From NCBI GenBank assembly GCA_964539825.1, contig CAZIKF010000030.1, positions 1-60,212 of the forward strand: a stretch of 60,212 bases of DNA. Direction: 5' to 3'. Shown here piece after piece: positions 41,395 to 50,979 of the stretch. Made by a program: the position numbers and the translations under genes. This stretch comes from CAZIKF01 sp964539825. GTDB lineage: Bacteria > Muiribacteriota > UBA6191. The notes beneath the pieces were generated by a model. That model was not told where the DNA came from. It ran no database searches and saw nothing but the letters and a program-made list of their open reading frames with translations. Each line of letters begins with the position of its first letter. Position 1 is the first letter of the stretch.

Positions 41395-41572
41395 CAGGGC
41401 TGTCCTATTAAAATTCAGCCCCGAAGAACCGCAGTGAAACTGACCTCCGTCACCTTCGGACTTGATCCAGAGGTCCACTATTAATGGGATGGATCTCCGG
41501 GTCAAGCCCGAAGATGACGAAAATCAAACAAAAACACACTTACAAGAACCAAATTTTAATAGGACAGCCCTG
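41395..41572. mobile_element. MITE-like element, 178 bp, with 21-bp perfect terminal inverted repeats
   Basis: The ends CAGGGCTGTCCT... (41395-41415) and ...AGGACAGCCCTG (41552-41572) are perfect inverted repeats of 21 bp. No coding frame lies between them. A separate 30-bp-arm palindrome is nested inside (41448-41519). No clear target duplication is seen. Confidence 0.75.
41448..41519. repeat. Nested dispersed palindrome (CGTCA..CTTGA..TCCA type)
   Basis: Arms of 30 bp at 41448-41477 and 41490-41519 with 5 mismatches, all transitions, and a 12-nt centre. The CGTCATC...GGCTTGACCC...ATCCA pattern resembles palindromic elements dispersed in many proteobacterial genomes. Confidence 0.65.
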
Positions 41573-41604
41573 GGAAGGATAAGGATAAACGTCAACAAAA
41601 ATAA

Positions 41605-41765
41605 TTGAGTCGATGGGCTGAAATTTCCGACCACCTGGCTGAGCGAAAAGTACGCTGAGAGTGATGACAACGAAGGGACTAGCAAAGCTAATGCCAAGGC
41701 GGAAGAGAGTAGCAGCGTGCTTTGCAGCCAGCCAGGTGGTCGGAAATTTCAGTTCATCGGCTCAA
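41605..41765. mobile_element. Second MITE-like element, 161 bp, 37-bp inverted repeats
   Basis: Arms 41605-41641 (begins TTGAGTCGATGGGCTG) and 41729-41765 match at 34 of 37 positions, with 87 bp between. It lies 5 bases beyond the stop of the VWA gene, so it could also act as a terminator hairpin. One end is shared with 34103-34125. Confidence 0.7.
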
Positions 41766-41769
41766 CCAA

Positions 41770-44562
41770 TCAACGTATCTTAACTCTAAATTCATCCCAG
41801 GCATCTCGTGAACGAGTAAGCATCCCAGCCTTCTGAAAATGCCTGTGGGCACTGAGAAAAAACCGCTCCGCTTCTTGGAGATCTCCTCTTTGCAAACTTA
41901 ACCTGGCCATCCTTAAGGAATGCTCAGCAAGGCGTGGCAGTTTGTCTTCCTTGGTGTCCTGCTGGGCCAGACCTTCGAGAACACGAAACCTCCGAAAAAG
42001 TATATCTACACAAAGAAAAAAGATACCGAGTCCCAGAAAAAGAATCGCGAAAGAGCGAAATTCCCGCTGCGAACTCTGCTTATACCCCTTTGAAATACTC
42101 AAAATAGAATCGCTGGATCCGACAATACCCTCCGGCCACTTCTGCTCATAGTACTGCTTCAGATTCAAATTTGACTTTCGAAAGGATTCTTCTACTCCCA
42201 GGGGAACATTGAAGGGAACATCTCGCATAAATTGTCCGGTTCCAAGCGTTCCCTCTACCTTAAGAATATGGTTCCCCGGTCGAGATTCCTGAAAGACACC
42301 CAGGTATTCTCCTTCACCCAGGGATTGGAAGGACACAACCCTGGTTCCAATTCTACCTTCAGGCTCCAGGTCATCTATGTATTCCCCCTCCGAGGAAAGA
42401 GATCGAAGATGGACTCTGATTTCCCTTCCTCTTCTACTGGAAACAGCCCTGACCCAGTCGCTCTTCTTTCTTAGGATAGATCCCACGGCCTTATTTAGAA
42501 GCCCTCTAAATACCTCCAACTCCAGGAAGTTTTTGCTCCAGTGACCAGTGAGATCCGATGTCCAGGCGAAGCTTCGTCCAAGACCAAATCTCCAATTTGC
42601 GAATATTGGGTCTCCACTTCCTGAAACCCAGACCATTTCGGCCCTCGCTTTGGGTGTGGTTGAAACAAATCCAAGGATCTCAGGTAACATTTCCTCTGTC
42701 TCTTTTAGAAAGGTTTGATTCTCTACCCAGGCCACCGGGCGAGCTTCCCGAACCACGGGAGGTCCAAAGACCTGTCCCACAGCATCTTCAAAAGTTTTAG
42801 CAAGAGCAAGGGTATCTTCCGCATGGTAGGCCTTGCCTCCCGTTGCCTCCGCCATTTCGGTCAATAGCTCAAAGTCAGCACCCCTACCGAACGCGATGGA
42901 AGTTAACTCGATTGTCCGGGACCTGAGCTCATCAAGTAATCCTGGAATTTGAATCCTGTCAGCCGGGCTTCCATCGGACAAAAATAGAATCTTTACTTCC
43001 TTATAAACACCCGGCACCAGTAGACCCAGGGCGCCTTTGATAGCAGGATAGAACCTGGTTCCGCCGCCCGCGTGAATGGAGTCAACTCCAGACAGAATAG
43101 TTTCCAGGTTATCAGGGGTAACCGTCTGCAGAGGGACCGCTAGCATAGCGCGATCATTGAAATGCACTACAGCTATGTCTACTCCTACAAGTTCATTGAT
43201 CATCTTCTTGGATGCTTCTCTGGCTACGTGAATGGGCATCGACGAAGGATCGCCGGAGGAGCGGAATTTCAAAAGTCGAATCGGGTTAGTCCAGATTGAC
43301 TTGTCTTCACTGATCATGGAGCCTGAAGAATCTATGATAAAGAAAAGAGCAAAGGATCTACGATAACTTCTGGGGGGCATATACACCGGAAGTGTCTCCT
43401 CCACTGGAGTCCTGAAGTAACCACCAGGACCATAGGAGTCTTCTCCACCCAGGAAACCTAAGCCGCCTCCCTGTCTGACAAACTCTCTCAGGGTGTTATC
43501 AAAACCAGTGGGAAGCTTCTTGTAAGGAACATCATGAATAAGTATGGCTGAATAGCCCTCAAGCGCAGACTGAGGATCTAAGTTTGCCGGATCCAAGAAT
43601 TTACTTCGGTATCCCTTTTCCTTTAGAAAACTGCTAAGAAAATTACCCTTACCTGGAGTCTCAAGGACTAAAATCCGATCCGGTTCATAGACTTGAACCT
43701 CTCGGATCAAAACGTGATTACCCTGGTTCTCATCAACGAAGAGCGGATTGATTTCTACGCTTATCTTATAATGTCCGACCGGTTTTTCTGGAAGAGAATC
43801 GTAGGAGAAGTTCAATCCTGGCCTTAGCTCTATTTCTTCTGATTTTTCTTCTATATCATTCACCAGTATCTTGATTCTGGCCTTACCTCGCTGAAGGGAA
43901 TGGGATACAACCGAGATGGGAATTGGTCTCCCTTTAAGAACCTCTGAAGGGATGTCCACACTCTCCAAAAAAAAGGAATCTGCCTGATTGGTTTTTGCAA
44001 AGATTAGATGTACACGTTGGGAGCTCCAACCAGCCAGACGACTTTGAGGAACCTCCGTTTCATTTCCATCTGTAAATAGAAAAAAAACTGGGTACTCATC
44101 GAGTTCCAACTGGGTGCGTCTATCTTCTACACTCCTACTTAGCTCACTTACCTCCATGCTGGTTTGCTTAAGGTTTTGGAATAGAGAGTCGTAGTCGCGA
44201 TGAAGGGCAGACTGTCGCTGCATAAGGAAGAAATTCAACTGATCGCCGTAGATCTTTTTCATTTCCTTGAGCTCATTTTCACGAGAACTTAGAAGCTGAA
44301 CCAAATCCTCCCTATTTACTGACTTGGATGCATCGACACCGATGAAAAAATGAGGTCGGCTAAAGCTCTCGTGAACCTCCAGGCTTGGATCCATAATACA
44401 GGTAATTAGCAAGGTCAGAATCAGGCAGCGTAGGAGCATAAGCCAGGAAAAGAGAATTCCTCTACCAGTACTAAGATGCTTCCTTGCTCCCGGCAGGAGC
44501 AGCAGTAGTAGTAGAAACAACCATGCGGCTTTAGGATTTAAGAAAGTAATTTGATCCAGCAT
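41770..44562 (-). CDS. Large membrane VWA protein with amidotransferase-like region
   Basis: 930 residues. Two N-terminal membrane segments (about 10-60) come first. A first VWA-like region begins FIGVDASKS (near 74). A glutamine-amidotransferase-like stretch (FVRQGGGLGFLGGEDSYGPGGY, about 360-385) follows. A full VWA domain has FIIDSSGSM near 412, GGGTRFYP and LFLSDGSP. A membrane segment lies near 845, and the tail is helical. This layout is common in Planctomycetes/Verrucomicrobia-type VWA operons. It is last in the four-gene operon, and starts 2 bases after the preceding stop. Confidence 0.85.
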   Translation of the reverse strand: MLDQITFLNPKAAWLFLLLLLLLPGARKHLSTGRGILFSWLMLLRCLILTLLITCIMDPSLEVHESFSRPHFFIGVDASKSVNREDLVQLLSSRENELKEMKKIYGDQLNFFLMQRQSALHRDYDSLFQNLKQTSMEVSELSRSVEDRRTQLELDEYPVFFLFTDGNETEVPQSRLAGWSSQRVHLIFAKTNQADSFFLESVDIPSEVLKGRPIPISVVSHSLQRGKARIKILVNDIEEKSEEIELRPGLNFSYDSLPEKPVGHYKISVEINPLFVDENQGNHVLIREVQVYEPDRILVLETPGKGNFLSSFLKEKGYRSKFLDPANLDPQSALEGYSAILIHDVPYKKLPTGFDNTLREFVRQGGGLGFLGGEDSYGPGGYFRTPVEETLPVYMPPRSYRRSFALFFIIDSSGSMISEDKSIWTNPIRLLKFRSSGDPSSMPIHVAREASKKMINELVGVDIAVVHFNDRAMLAVPLQTVTPDNLETILSGVDSIHAGGGTRFYPAIKGALGLLVPGVYKEVKILFLSDGSPADRIQIPGLLDELRSRTIELTSIAFGRGADFELLTEMAEATGGKAYHAEDTLALAKTFEDAVGQVFGPPVVREARPVAWVENQTFLKETEEMLPEILGFVSTTPKARAEMVWVSGSGDPIFANWRFGLGRSFAWTSDLTGHWSKNFLELEVFRGLLNKAVGSILRKKSDWVRAVSSRRGREIRVHLRSLSSEGEYIDDLEPEGRIGTRVVSFQSLGEGEYLGVFQESRPGNHILKVEGTLGTGQFMRDVPFNVPLGVEESFRKSNLNLKQYYEQKWPEGIVGSSDSILSISKGYKQSSQREFRSFAILFLGLGIFFLCVDILFRRFRVLEGLAQQDTKEDKLPRLAEHSLRMARLSLQRGDLQEAERFFLSAHRHFQKAGMLTRSRDAWDEFRVKIR

Positions 44563-44564
44563 TT

Positions 44565-46331
44565 TCAGGCACTACGGCAAAAAACAACCCACTCTAATAT
44601 TAATAATGAAACTGCCATTGCTACGATCCATGGAACCAGGTTTACGCTTTGATTATTCGAACCATTTGATTGGGAATACCTGGGTATGGACAGTTGTTGA
44701 TAGTGTGATTCAGGACTCAATCGAGACTCCGTAGCCGGAAACTTAACAAATATTTTTGTCTTGTCTGAACTGCTAGAGTAGAGTCCGCTATAGCAAAAAA
44801 TATTTGGATTCTGAGATTTCAGATACTGAACAAGAGCTCTTTCCTTTCCCTGGTATTCGCCTCCTTTTCTAGGGTCCCCAACTGCTGCTATGGAGGAAAG
44901 CCCCTTGGAGATTCGCCAATCTCTCACCAGGTTTTCCCACATAACTGGAATACCCAAATCATTAAAGTCAGATACCAGCCAGCGAAGATTCCAATAATAG
45001 GACCGCCTGTTCATCCTGGAAAAAGCCAGAATAATCGACTGCTCCCCCCTTTCCTTTGCATTTGACCCCAAAAGAGGAATCCAATCATCATCAAGGTTCG
45101 AAGTCCAACTACCGGGGTGAAAAAGTACACCATCCAGAAATCGAGTAAGTCTTGAGGTGGAGTCCAGTATGAAGCTATGGGACGCAGATCCTGGATTCAA
45201 GCCCGGTATTTGAAGGTAAAGGTGGTATGGCCTCGGATTCACGGGTGGATTGGCAACCCACTTAACCCAAACATCTGCTCTCTGACCTGGGGTAATGATC
45301 TTGAATCTCGGATCCTTTGATACAAGTTGTGAAAAAAGCTTCTGTGCGGAACTGGAATTTTGAGCGACCTCCACTAACAACTTTTCTTCTCCAGCAGGAA
45401 GAATCCAGAAATTATCCTCGGAAAGAAAATCTAAGCTCCTGGGAACAATACGAATTTCCAATTCTTGAGAACCGGAATTTTCAAATGGAATCACTTCCCA
45501 TTTTGAAAAACCACTTCTTCTTTCCAGTTTTGTCTCTGAGAGCAATCCCGATGATCCGGAAATGATTAGTTTTGCGGGTTCCACTAAGCCGCTAGAACCT
45601 ACCCTCACCTTTAACCCGCTTTGTGCCCCCTGCCTGGAGAATCTTTCTACATCGGAGATATACCAATTTTCAGACTGCTCTCCCACGAGCCTGAATTCTA
45701 TTTCTTCATTGGAAAGAGATTCTTGCTGTAAGGGGGAAAGGCTATCGGTTACTACCAGAACTCTAGACCGACCTTTACGTCTGGCGCTCGCAAACTGAAG
45801 TAAGGATGCGAAATCTCCTCCTGCGAAGTGAGACTGAGCTATTATCGCAAGGGTGAAAGGACCTGAATCCAGGGACTGTGATAAATGAATGTCATGACTC
45901 CAGGTAAAAACATCCATTTTCCTGGGACTGCTTTTTTGAACCCATTCTCTGCCTACTGTCAGTGCTCGTTCCAACCGAGATTGCCTACGCATGGTTCCGG
46001 TACCATCTCGAGCTGCCATAGAGCCGCTATTGTCGATGATTAAAACCAATTCATTTCCGGTGGAGGAATCGATCAACGAGGGTCCAGATACAGCCAGAAA
46101 AAGAAGCATAAAGATACATAGCTGGATCCAAAATAATGAATGGTTTAGAAAGTTTTCAAAGAAGCCGACTGGATTTGGTCGATCCTGGAGTTTTCGCCAT
46201 AGAAAGTGGGACGATACTCTTTGATCCTGGGGTCTGTGTCGGTAGAAATAAATCGCTACCAGAATTGGTAGCCAGAGGAAAAACCCAAGTCCAAGAAGGT
46301 TATTCCATTCCAAGGCTATACCGAGAAGCAA
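44565..46331 (-). CDS. BatA-type VWA membrane protein
   Basis: 588 residues from a TTG at 46331, the first start of the frame. The N-terminus has the BatA pattern, membrane segments and FLWRKLQDRPNP. The VWA site LVLIIDNSGSM is near residue 97, with a later VVTDSLSP. A C-terminal membrane segment ends the protein. BatA proteins are linked to stress tolerance and envelope assembly, working with a MoxR ATPase, none of which is present here. Confidence 0.84.
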   Translation of the reverse strand: MLLGIALEWNNLLGLGFFLWLPILVAIYFYRHRPQDQRVSSHFLWRKLQDRPNPVGFFENFLNHSLFWIQLCIFMLLFLAVSGPSLIDSSTGNELVLIIDNSGSMAARDGTGTMRRQSRLERALTVGREWVQKSSPRKMDVFTWSHDIHLSQSLDSGPFTLAIIAQSHFAGGDFASLLQFASARRKGRSRVLVVTDSLSPLQQESLSNEEIEFRLVGEQSENWYISDVERFSRQGAQSGLKVRVGSSGLVEPAKLIISGSSGLLSETKLERRSGFSKWEVIPFENSGSQELEIRIVPRSLDFLSEDNFWILPAGEEKLLVEVAQNSSSAQKLFSQLVSKDPRFKIITPGQRADVWVKWVANPPVNPRPYHLYLQIPGLNPGSASHSFILDSTSRLTRFLDGVLFHPGSWTSNLDDDWIPLLGSNAKERGEQSIILAFSRMNRRSYYWNLRWLVSDFNDLGIPVMWENLVRDWRISKGLSSIAAVGDPRKGGEYQGKERALVQYLKSQNPNIFCYSGLYSSSSDKTKIFVKFPATESRLSPESHYQQLSIPRYSQSNGSNNQSVNLVPWIVAMAVSLLILEWVVFCRSA

Positions 46332-46359
46332 ACGGGAATACCGTTTACAGGTTCAATTC

Positions 46360-47238
46360 TCATGTGAGTGACCCTCTCCTGAGAATGCTGGTGATAAAAT
46401 TTTTTAAGGAGCCATTGCTTGCGGCCCTGGCAAATTGGAAACCATATTTTCTGGAGAGTGTTTCCAACCCCCTTGTATGTTCTTCACAAGTCTCCTGATA
46501 ATTAGACTTATAATCAGTACTCAGATCTACTTCGAGAAACTTACCCGTTTCCGAATCCAGCAGTCGGTTAGGCCCATACCAGGGTGGATTGATTTCTTCC
46601 TCAGCTAGAATCTGAATCAGACTGGTGTCGATCTTGTACCAACGCAGCTTTTTAAGAATTTGGTCCCAGGTATCAAGATCATAAAAACAGTCAGACATTA
46701 AAAAAAGAATTCCCTTCCTCTTCTCAAAACTCAAAAATTTATCAACTGCCGCAAGCGGGTCCGCTTCCGGTGTGGGACCAAGTTCCTGTAGGAACCTCAC
46801 CAGCACCCTATAGTCTCCCGGCTGTCTTCCACGAGGAGCACTACAGACAAGTTCTTTCCCAAAGGGATAAAGGGAAACTGCATCTTGATTCATTAAGGAA
46901 AGATAGGCGATAGATGCGATGAATTTAAGCTGATAATCCCATTTGGAGGATTTTCCATAGCGCATCGATTGAGATAGATCGAAGAGGAAGAAAACATTTA
47001 AATTTTCCTCACTTGCAAAAAGCTTTAGATAGAATTTGTCCAATCGAGCCCACAAATTCCAGTCCAGGAATCGGATATCATCCCCCGGGTTGTATTCCTT
47101 GTAGTCCACAAATTCAACGGAACTGCCCTTTCGACGGGTCTTACGCTCCCCGACTCGCAGCCCCGCAAATTCATATCGTGAAACCAAACTAAGGTGGCGA
47201 ATTCCTTTGAGAAACTCTTCACTAGTGAGATCAATCAT
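46360..47238 (-). CDS. DUF58 family protein
   Basis: 292 residues with the typical DUF58 core: EFVDYKEYNPGDDIRFLDWN near residues 45-65, then a VWA-like fold with FFLFDLSQSMRYG. DUF58 proteins accompany MoxR and VWA proteins and are thought to be part of the same membrane-associated chaperone complex. It overlaps the preceding gene by 8 bases, and AAGGAAAA precedes the ATG. Confidence 0.93.
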   Translation of the reverse strand: MIDLTSEEFLKGIRHLSLVSRYEFAGLRVGERKTRRKGSSVEFVDYKEYNPGDDIRFLDWNLWARLDKFYLKLFASEENLNVFFLFDLSQSMRYGKSSKWDYQLKFIASIAYLSLMNQDAVSLYPFGKELVCSAPRGRQPGDYRVLVRFLQELGPTPEADPLAAVDKFLSFEKRKGILFLMSDCFYDLDTWDQILKKLRWYKIDTSLIQILAEEEINPPWYGPNRLLDSETGKFLEVDLSTDYKSNYQETCEEHTRGLETLSRKYGFQFARAASNGSLKNFITSILRRGSLT

Positions 47239-48406
47239 TAAGCTTTTTTCCTTGTACAGATTCCATCATCCGCAGGACATTTTCTTTGTAGGCATCTGGA
47301 ATTCTTGGATCGGAAAGAAATCCTTCTACCCTGTCACGGCCTTCTCTATAATCCTGGTTTCGTACAGCCCCTGGCTGGATACGCTTCCAGTCAAAATCTT
47401 TCCCTTCTCCCCCTTTCCCACCGTGCGCCATCTTGGGATCAAACTTAGCCTTCTTGGAGTTGGGTTTCAGGCTAGATCCACTTTTTAAACTAGAAAGATT
47501 TTTTGTCTGCTCTTGTTTTTTCTTAGTTTCTTCTTTCTTCTCACTGGCGGGAGGTCTGCGAGGAATTGACATCTTTGATTCCTTTGCCTGAGGATTCAGT
47601 GATTTTTCAGTAGGCTTTATCTTTTGCTGCTGGAATCTCTTTTGTTCAGAACCAGTATTCTGGTTTGGGGTCTTTTTTGGTTTAGATCCAGGAGAGGTGC
47701 CCTTATTCATCGATTCACCGGATTCCTGTTGATTGGAGTCTTTCTTTTCTTGATCTAAACCGGGGGATTGGGACTTTCCAGTACTTTTGGAATCTCTTTG
47801 CCCAAGATCAGACTTCTTACTCTCAGCACCTTTGTTAGACCCGGCAGATGAGCCATTTCCCTCTATCTCCTGAGTGGATTTTTGAGAACTGGCAGGTTCC
47901 TTCTCAGAAGAACTAAGAGGGAGGGGGGTCTCTCTACCAGTCCTCTGAGCTTTTGATGAATTGGGCAAGAATGGAAGTAGTACTACTAGAACCAGAAGTA
48001 GACAGGATGCCAGGACCTTCCAGACATGGGCCTTAAAAGTGCAGAAATCCTTATCATTAACGCGATTCACATATTCTCTACGAGCCAGTTTTTTCAGTTC
48101 GCTAGTCATAGCTGACTCCCTGCGGCCATCTAGTTCCAGCAAAGTGGGAAAAAGATCTGGATGATCGCCACGGCGATCCATCTCAAAGGAAGCCGCTCGC
48201 AGGTCTTGACGTTCTCGTTTCAAAAACCAGAGCAGTATTCCTACGCCAGGTAATAGGACAACCATGACCATCAAGGCAGGAATTTCAGAACTGACCAGCT
48301 TCAAAAATTCATGGAACAGGATCAAACCGAGGCTAAAGAGCAGCAGCCTGCGGCAAAAGTTGATCTTTGCCCTTTGTTCTTGAAAAGAAAGTAGGTCTTC
48401 AATCAT
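47231..48406 (-). CDS. Membrane protein with Ser/Lys/Gln-rich linker (DUF4175-like)
   Basis: About 391 residues from the ATG at 48406. Two membrane segments in the first 60 residues and a third near 130 (WKVLASCLLLVLVVLLPFLP) are followed by a long, low-complexity Ser/Lys/Gln-rich stretch (about 150-330) and a conserved-looking C-terminal tail. The arrangement is like DUF4175-type proteins that precede DUF58/VWA genes. It starts the operon. The promoter region is short. Confidence 0.7.
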   Translation of the reverse strand: MIEDLLSFQEQRAKINFCRRLLLFSLGLILFHEFLKLVSSEIPALMVMVVLLPGVGILLWFLKRERQDLRAASFEMDRRGDHPDLFPTLLELDGRRESAMTSELKKLARREYVNRVNDKDFCTFKAHVWKVLASCLLLVLVVLLPFLPNSSKAQRTGRETPLPLSSSEKEPASSQKSTQEIEGNGSSAGSNKGAESKKSDLGQRDSKSTGKSQSPGLDQEKKDSNQQESGESMNKGTSPGSKPKKTPNQNTGSEQKRFQQQKIKPTEKSLNPQAKESKMSIPRRPPASEKKEETKKKQEQTKNLSSLKSGSSLKPNSKKAKFDPKMAHGGKGGEGKDFDWKRIQPGAVRNQDYREGRDRVEGFLSDPRIPDAYKENVLRMMESVQGKKLND

Positions 48407-48469
48407 CAATAATCCCGAAGAGATGGCTTCTCATTATCATAAACCGCAGAAACCAGGGAGGGAATGATC

Positions 48470-49570
48470 TCAGGATAAAGAAAATCCTGGGGTATTCTTT
48501 TTTATTCCCTCCAATGCCCTGGAATAAATCGCCTCACGGGTTAGCAATAGATCCCGTGGATTGAGATGCTCTTGTGCCCATAACTGTGCACGGATTTGGT
48601 ATGGATGCAATATTTCCGGACGGGTACAGAGCCTGGCAAGGGTACTACTGAGTTCCTCTACAGAATGCTCATTCACCGTGAGGACACTATCTGAAAAAAC
48701 TTGGTCCAGCCCGGCATGTTTGGAGGTAAGAACCGGCATACCGGCCCCTAATGCTTCTAGAATAGCAGTAGGAACTCCTTCACCATCTCCATTACGAGCC
48801 CTTTTAGAAGGGTGAAGAAAGAGATCACTACCCCTGAAATAACGGTAGAGTTCAGAGGTTCCACAGTAGGAACCCTCGAAACCGACCTGTCCTTGAATCC
48901 CCAGGCTTCTAACCATCACCTCAAGGGCTGGCTTCAAGGGACCATCCCCAAGAATCCATAGACGTAGCTTCAATCCGCGGTCCTTCAAAAGTCTCAGACT
49001 TCGTAACACCAACGCATGATTCTTTTTTTCCTTCAGAGCACTTCCCATTAAAAGTCGGTCCACACGGGTAACCGGATCCTTACGAAACCCAACTTTGCGC
49101 AGACCCGGCAATCCAATCTCAATTTTGAAACCAGGAGCACCTAACCGAATCAGCTCCTGCCCCATAGGCTTACTCATGGCAATCAGAGTTGTTGCTTCTT
49201 TAAATACTCGCCGCAGCAAGAATCCACCAAGCCCAAGCCAACGCCTGGGAAACGCAGTAAAATCATGACCATAAAAACTTACTACTAAAGGTAACTTGTC
49301 TCGGTAGACCAAAGGCAACGCCAGCAGAGCACTGGTCCCAAAATGGGCGTGGATGAGATCAAAAGAGGAGATATCCGCACAAGACCAAAGCCTTGAAAGA
49401 CTTTCAAACTTACGCGAATCCACTGGTGATTTTCTGCCGTTGGCAGCCTCTTTGAGATACCAGAATTCTGGCTTAAAATCCTGGCTGCTCATGAGCAGTT
49501 CCTCTAAAAAACTCTCATAGGGTCCCAGGGACTGGTATTTCAAATGCAGAACTTTTCTAACGGCACCCAT
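48470..49570 (-). CDS. Glycosyltransferase, GT4-like
   Basis: 366 residues of the GT-B fold. The C-terminal signature GEGVPTAILEALGAGMPVLTSKHAGLDQV marks the GT4 family, which uses a nucleotide sugar with retention of configuration. GRGSDL-like and RAR linkers fit. It overlaps the GT2 gene by 14 bases. It works on surface polysaccharide or glycan assembly, substrate unknown. Confidence 0.88.
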   Translation of the reverse strand: MGAVRKVLHLKYQSLGPYESFLEELLMSSQDFKPEFWYLKEAANGRKSPVDSRKFESLSRLWSCADISSFDLIHAHFGTSALLALPLVYRDKLPLVVSFYGHDFTAFPRRWLGLGGFLLRRVFKEATTLIAMSKPMGQELIRLGAPGFKIEIGLPGLRKVGFRKDPVTRVDRLLMGSALKEKKNHALVLRSLRLLKDRGLKLRLWILGDGPLKPALEVMVRSLGIQGQVGFEGSYCGTSELYRYFRGSDLFLHPSKRARNGDGEGVPTAILEALGAGMPVLTSKHAGLDQVFSDSVLTVNEHSVEELSSTLARLCTRPEILHPYQIRAQLWAQEHLNPRDLLLTREAIYSRALEGIKKNTPGFSLS

Positions 49571-50363
49571 CTTTTCTCCAGACCAGGAGCATTCTCATCC
49601 AGAATGCTGCTACCGACATGAATCTATAAAGAAAAGATCGCCTGGTCTTTCTAAGGTAGGTCTTTAAGGAAGGCCAGCGAAGCCTCATGCCTTCTTTGGT
49701 AAGGCCTCCACCGGTAGCCTGACTCTCCCCATGCGATGCGAGCGCATGTGAGAGAACGGATATTTTGTGGCCATTTTGCTTTAGTCTCAAGGACCACTCG
49801 ATATCTTCGTGATATAAATAGAAATCCTCATCAAAGAAGACTGGTCTATTTCTAAACTTGACCAGGTTCACCGCGAAAAAAGCTCCGCATACAAAATCTG
49901 TATCCCAGTGCTTTCGATCCTGAATTTCCCTTAGATCTCTATGTCGATCCAGATTATGGGACCAATGGAAAAATCGGTTGAGCCGGTGTCGGGCAGTTAA
50001 GATACGATCGGATTCTGAAATTAAGGTGCCTTGAACAACTGTAGCATCTGTCTCCTGAAGCCCCGAAAAAAGATTTGTGATGGAACCTTCGCGCAGCACA
50101 AGGTCATTCGTCAATCCAATGAAACAATCCAGATTTTCTTTAAGTGCTCGGCGGATAAGCCAATTCATTCCCCTGGCGAAACCTGGATTTGACTCGTCGT
50201 GAAAAAGCTTGACCGGTTCTTCATTTAAGAAGGGTGACTCATTGTGGTCAAGCACAATGACCTTATCCAAATGGGATTTTGGAATGGAATTTAGCAGATG
50301 CTTAAGCGTACTCGACAAACCATAGTGAAGAATACCGATTCCAATGCCGTTTTCTCTCTTCAT
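49557..50363 (-). CDS. Glycosyltransferase, GT2-like
   Basis: About 268 residues from the ATG at 50363 (GGCGGA before it). A GT-A fold with the rhamnosyltransferase-like features FVCGAFFAVN and DEDFYLYHEDIEWSLRLKQNG is visible. The C-terminus has a hydrophobic stretch. It is first of the two-gene unit with the GT4 gene. Confidence 0.85.
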   Translation of the reverse strand: MKRENGIGIGILHYGLSSTLKHLLNSIPKSHLDKVIVLDHNESPFLNEEPVKLFHDESNPGFARGMNWLIRRALKENLDCFIGLTNDLVLREGSITNLFSGLQETDATVVQGTLISESDRILTARHRLNRFFHWSHNLDRHRDLREIQDRKHWDTDFVCGAFFAVNLVKFRNRPVFFDEDFYLYHEDIEWSLRLKQNGHKISVLSHALASHGESQATGGGLTKEGMRLRWPSLKTYLRKTRRSFLYRFMSVAAFWMRMLLVWRKDGCR

Positions 50364-50582
50364 AAATCCGCCAGATTGAAAATCCAAACATACCCTTGAA
50401 TCCGGTGTTGAGCAAGTTCAGAAAGGGATTTTGGAAAAGTAGGCAAACATGGGTCGATCTTCCTCAAAACCAGATCACGAGATAATCTTTTTTCATGACA
50501 TTAGGGGCCACCTCTGACAAAAACATCCAAAGTGTTAAAGAATTTGATCTATGGCCCGATGAGTTTGGAGGAAGGCAAAATT

Positions 50583-50726
50583 GTGAAGCAAAAGCTAAAA
50601 ATTCAAAAGAAGTCTCAACGGGATAAGGCAAATTCCGAAGTAAAAAAAGAGCTTCAAGGACTGCATTGTCAGACCTATCGACTTGAGAATCTCACCGACT
50701 TCATGAGGAACATGATTTACAACTGA
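50583..50726 (+). CDS. Tiny basic protein (47 aa)
   Basis: 47 residues from a GTG at 50583 with GGAGG 11 bases before it. It is Lys/Gln-rich, then has helices ending in TDFMRNMIYN. The first of three small genes on the plus strand. No family recognised. Confidence 0.5.
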   Translation: MKQKLKIQKKSQRDKANSEVKKELQGLHCQTYRLENLTDFMRNMIYN

Positions 50727-50746
50727 AAGGATCATCGGAGGAACCT

Positions 50747-50968
50747 ATGGCATCGACCATTCGACTGCTGACCACGAAAGAACTCATGGACAAGCTTAAA
50801 GTAAAACGTAATACGATTTATCAATTGCGTAAAGAAGCGAATCTTCCCACCATCAAGCTGGGTAGAACGATCCGGTTCGACGAGCATGAAATAGATCGCT
50901 GGCTGAAAGACCGCCAGACCATGGGTCCCTTTCAGTTCGAGGATGAAGAAGAATATAAAGCTAGCTGA
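50747..50968 (+). CDS. Excisionase-like helix-turn-helix protein
   Basis: 73 residues: LLTTKELMDKLKVKRNTIYQLRKEANLPTIKLGRTIRFDEHEIDRWLKDR is the MerR-like helix-turn-helix of excisionase-family small DNA-binding proteins. GGAGG lies 7 bases before the ATG. No integrase is present, so it may be a regulator of the small gene cluster rather than an excisionase. Confidence 0.85.
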   Translation: MASTIRLLTTKELMDKLKVKRNTIYQLRKEANLPTIKLGRTIRFDEHEIDRWLKDRQTMGPFQFEDEEEYKAS

Positions 50969-50979
50969 AGGAGGGGACC

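Noticed and set aside
41304..41769. CRISPR array beside cas3
   Set aside because: Inverted repeats only; no regularly spaced direct repeats with unique spacers.
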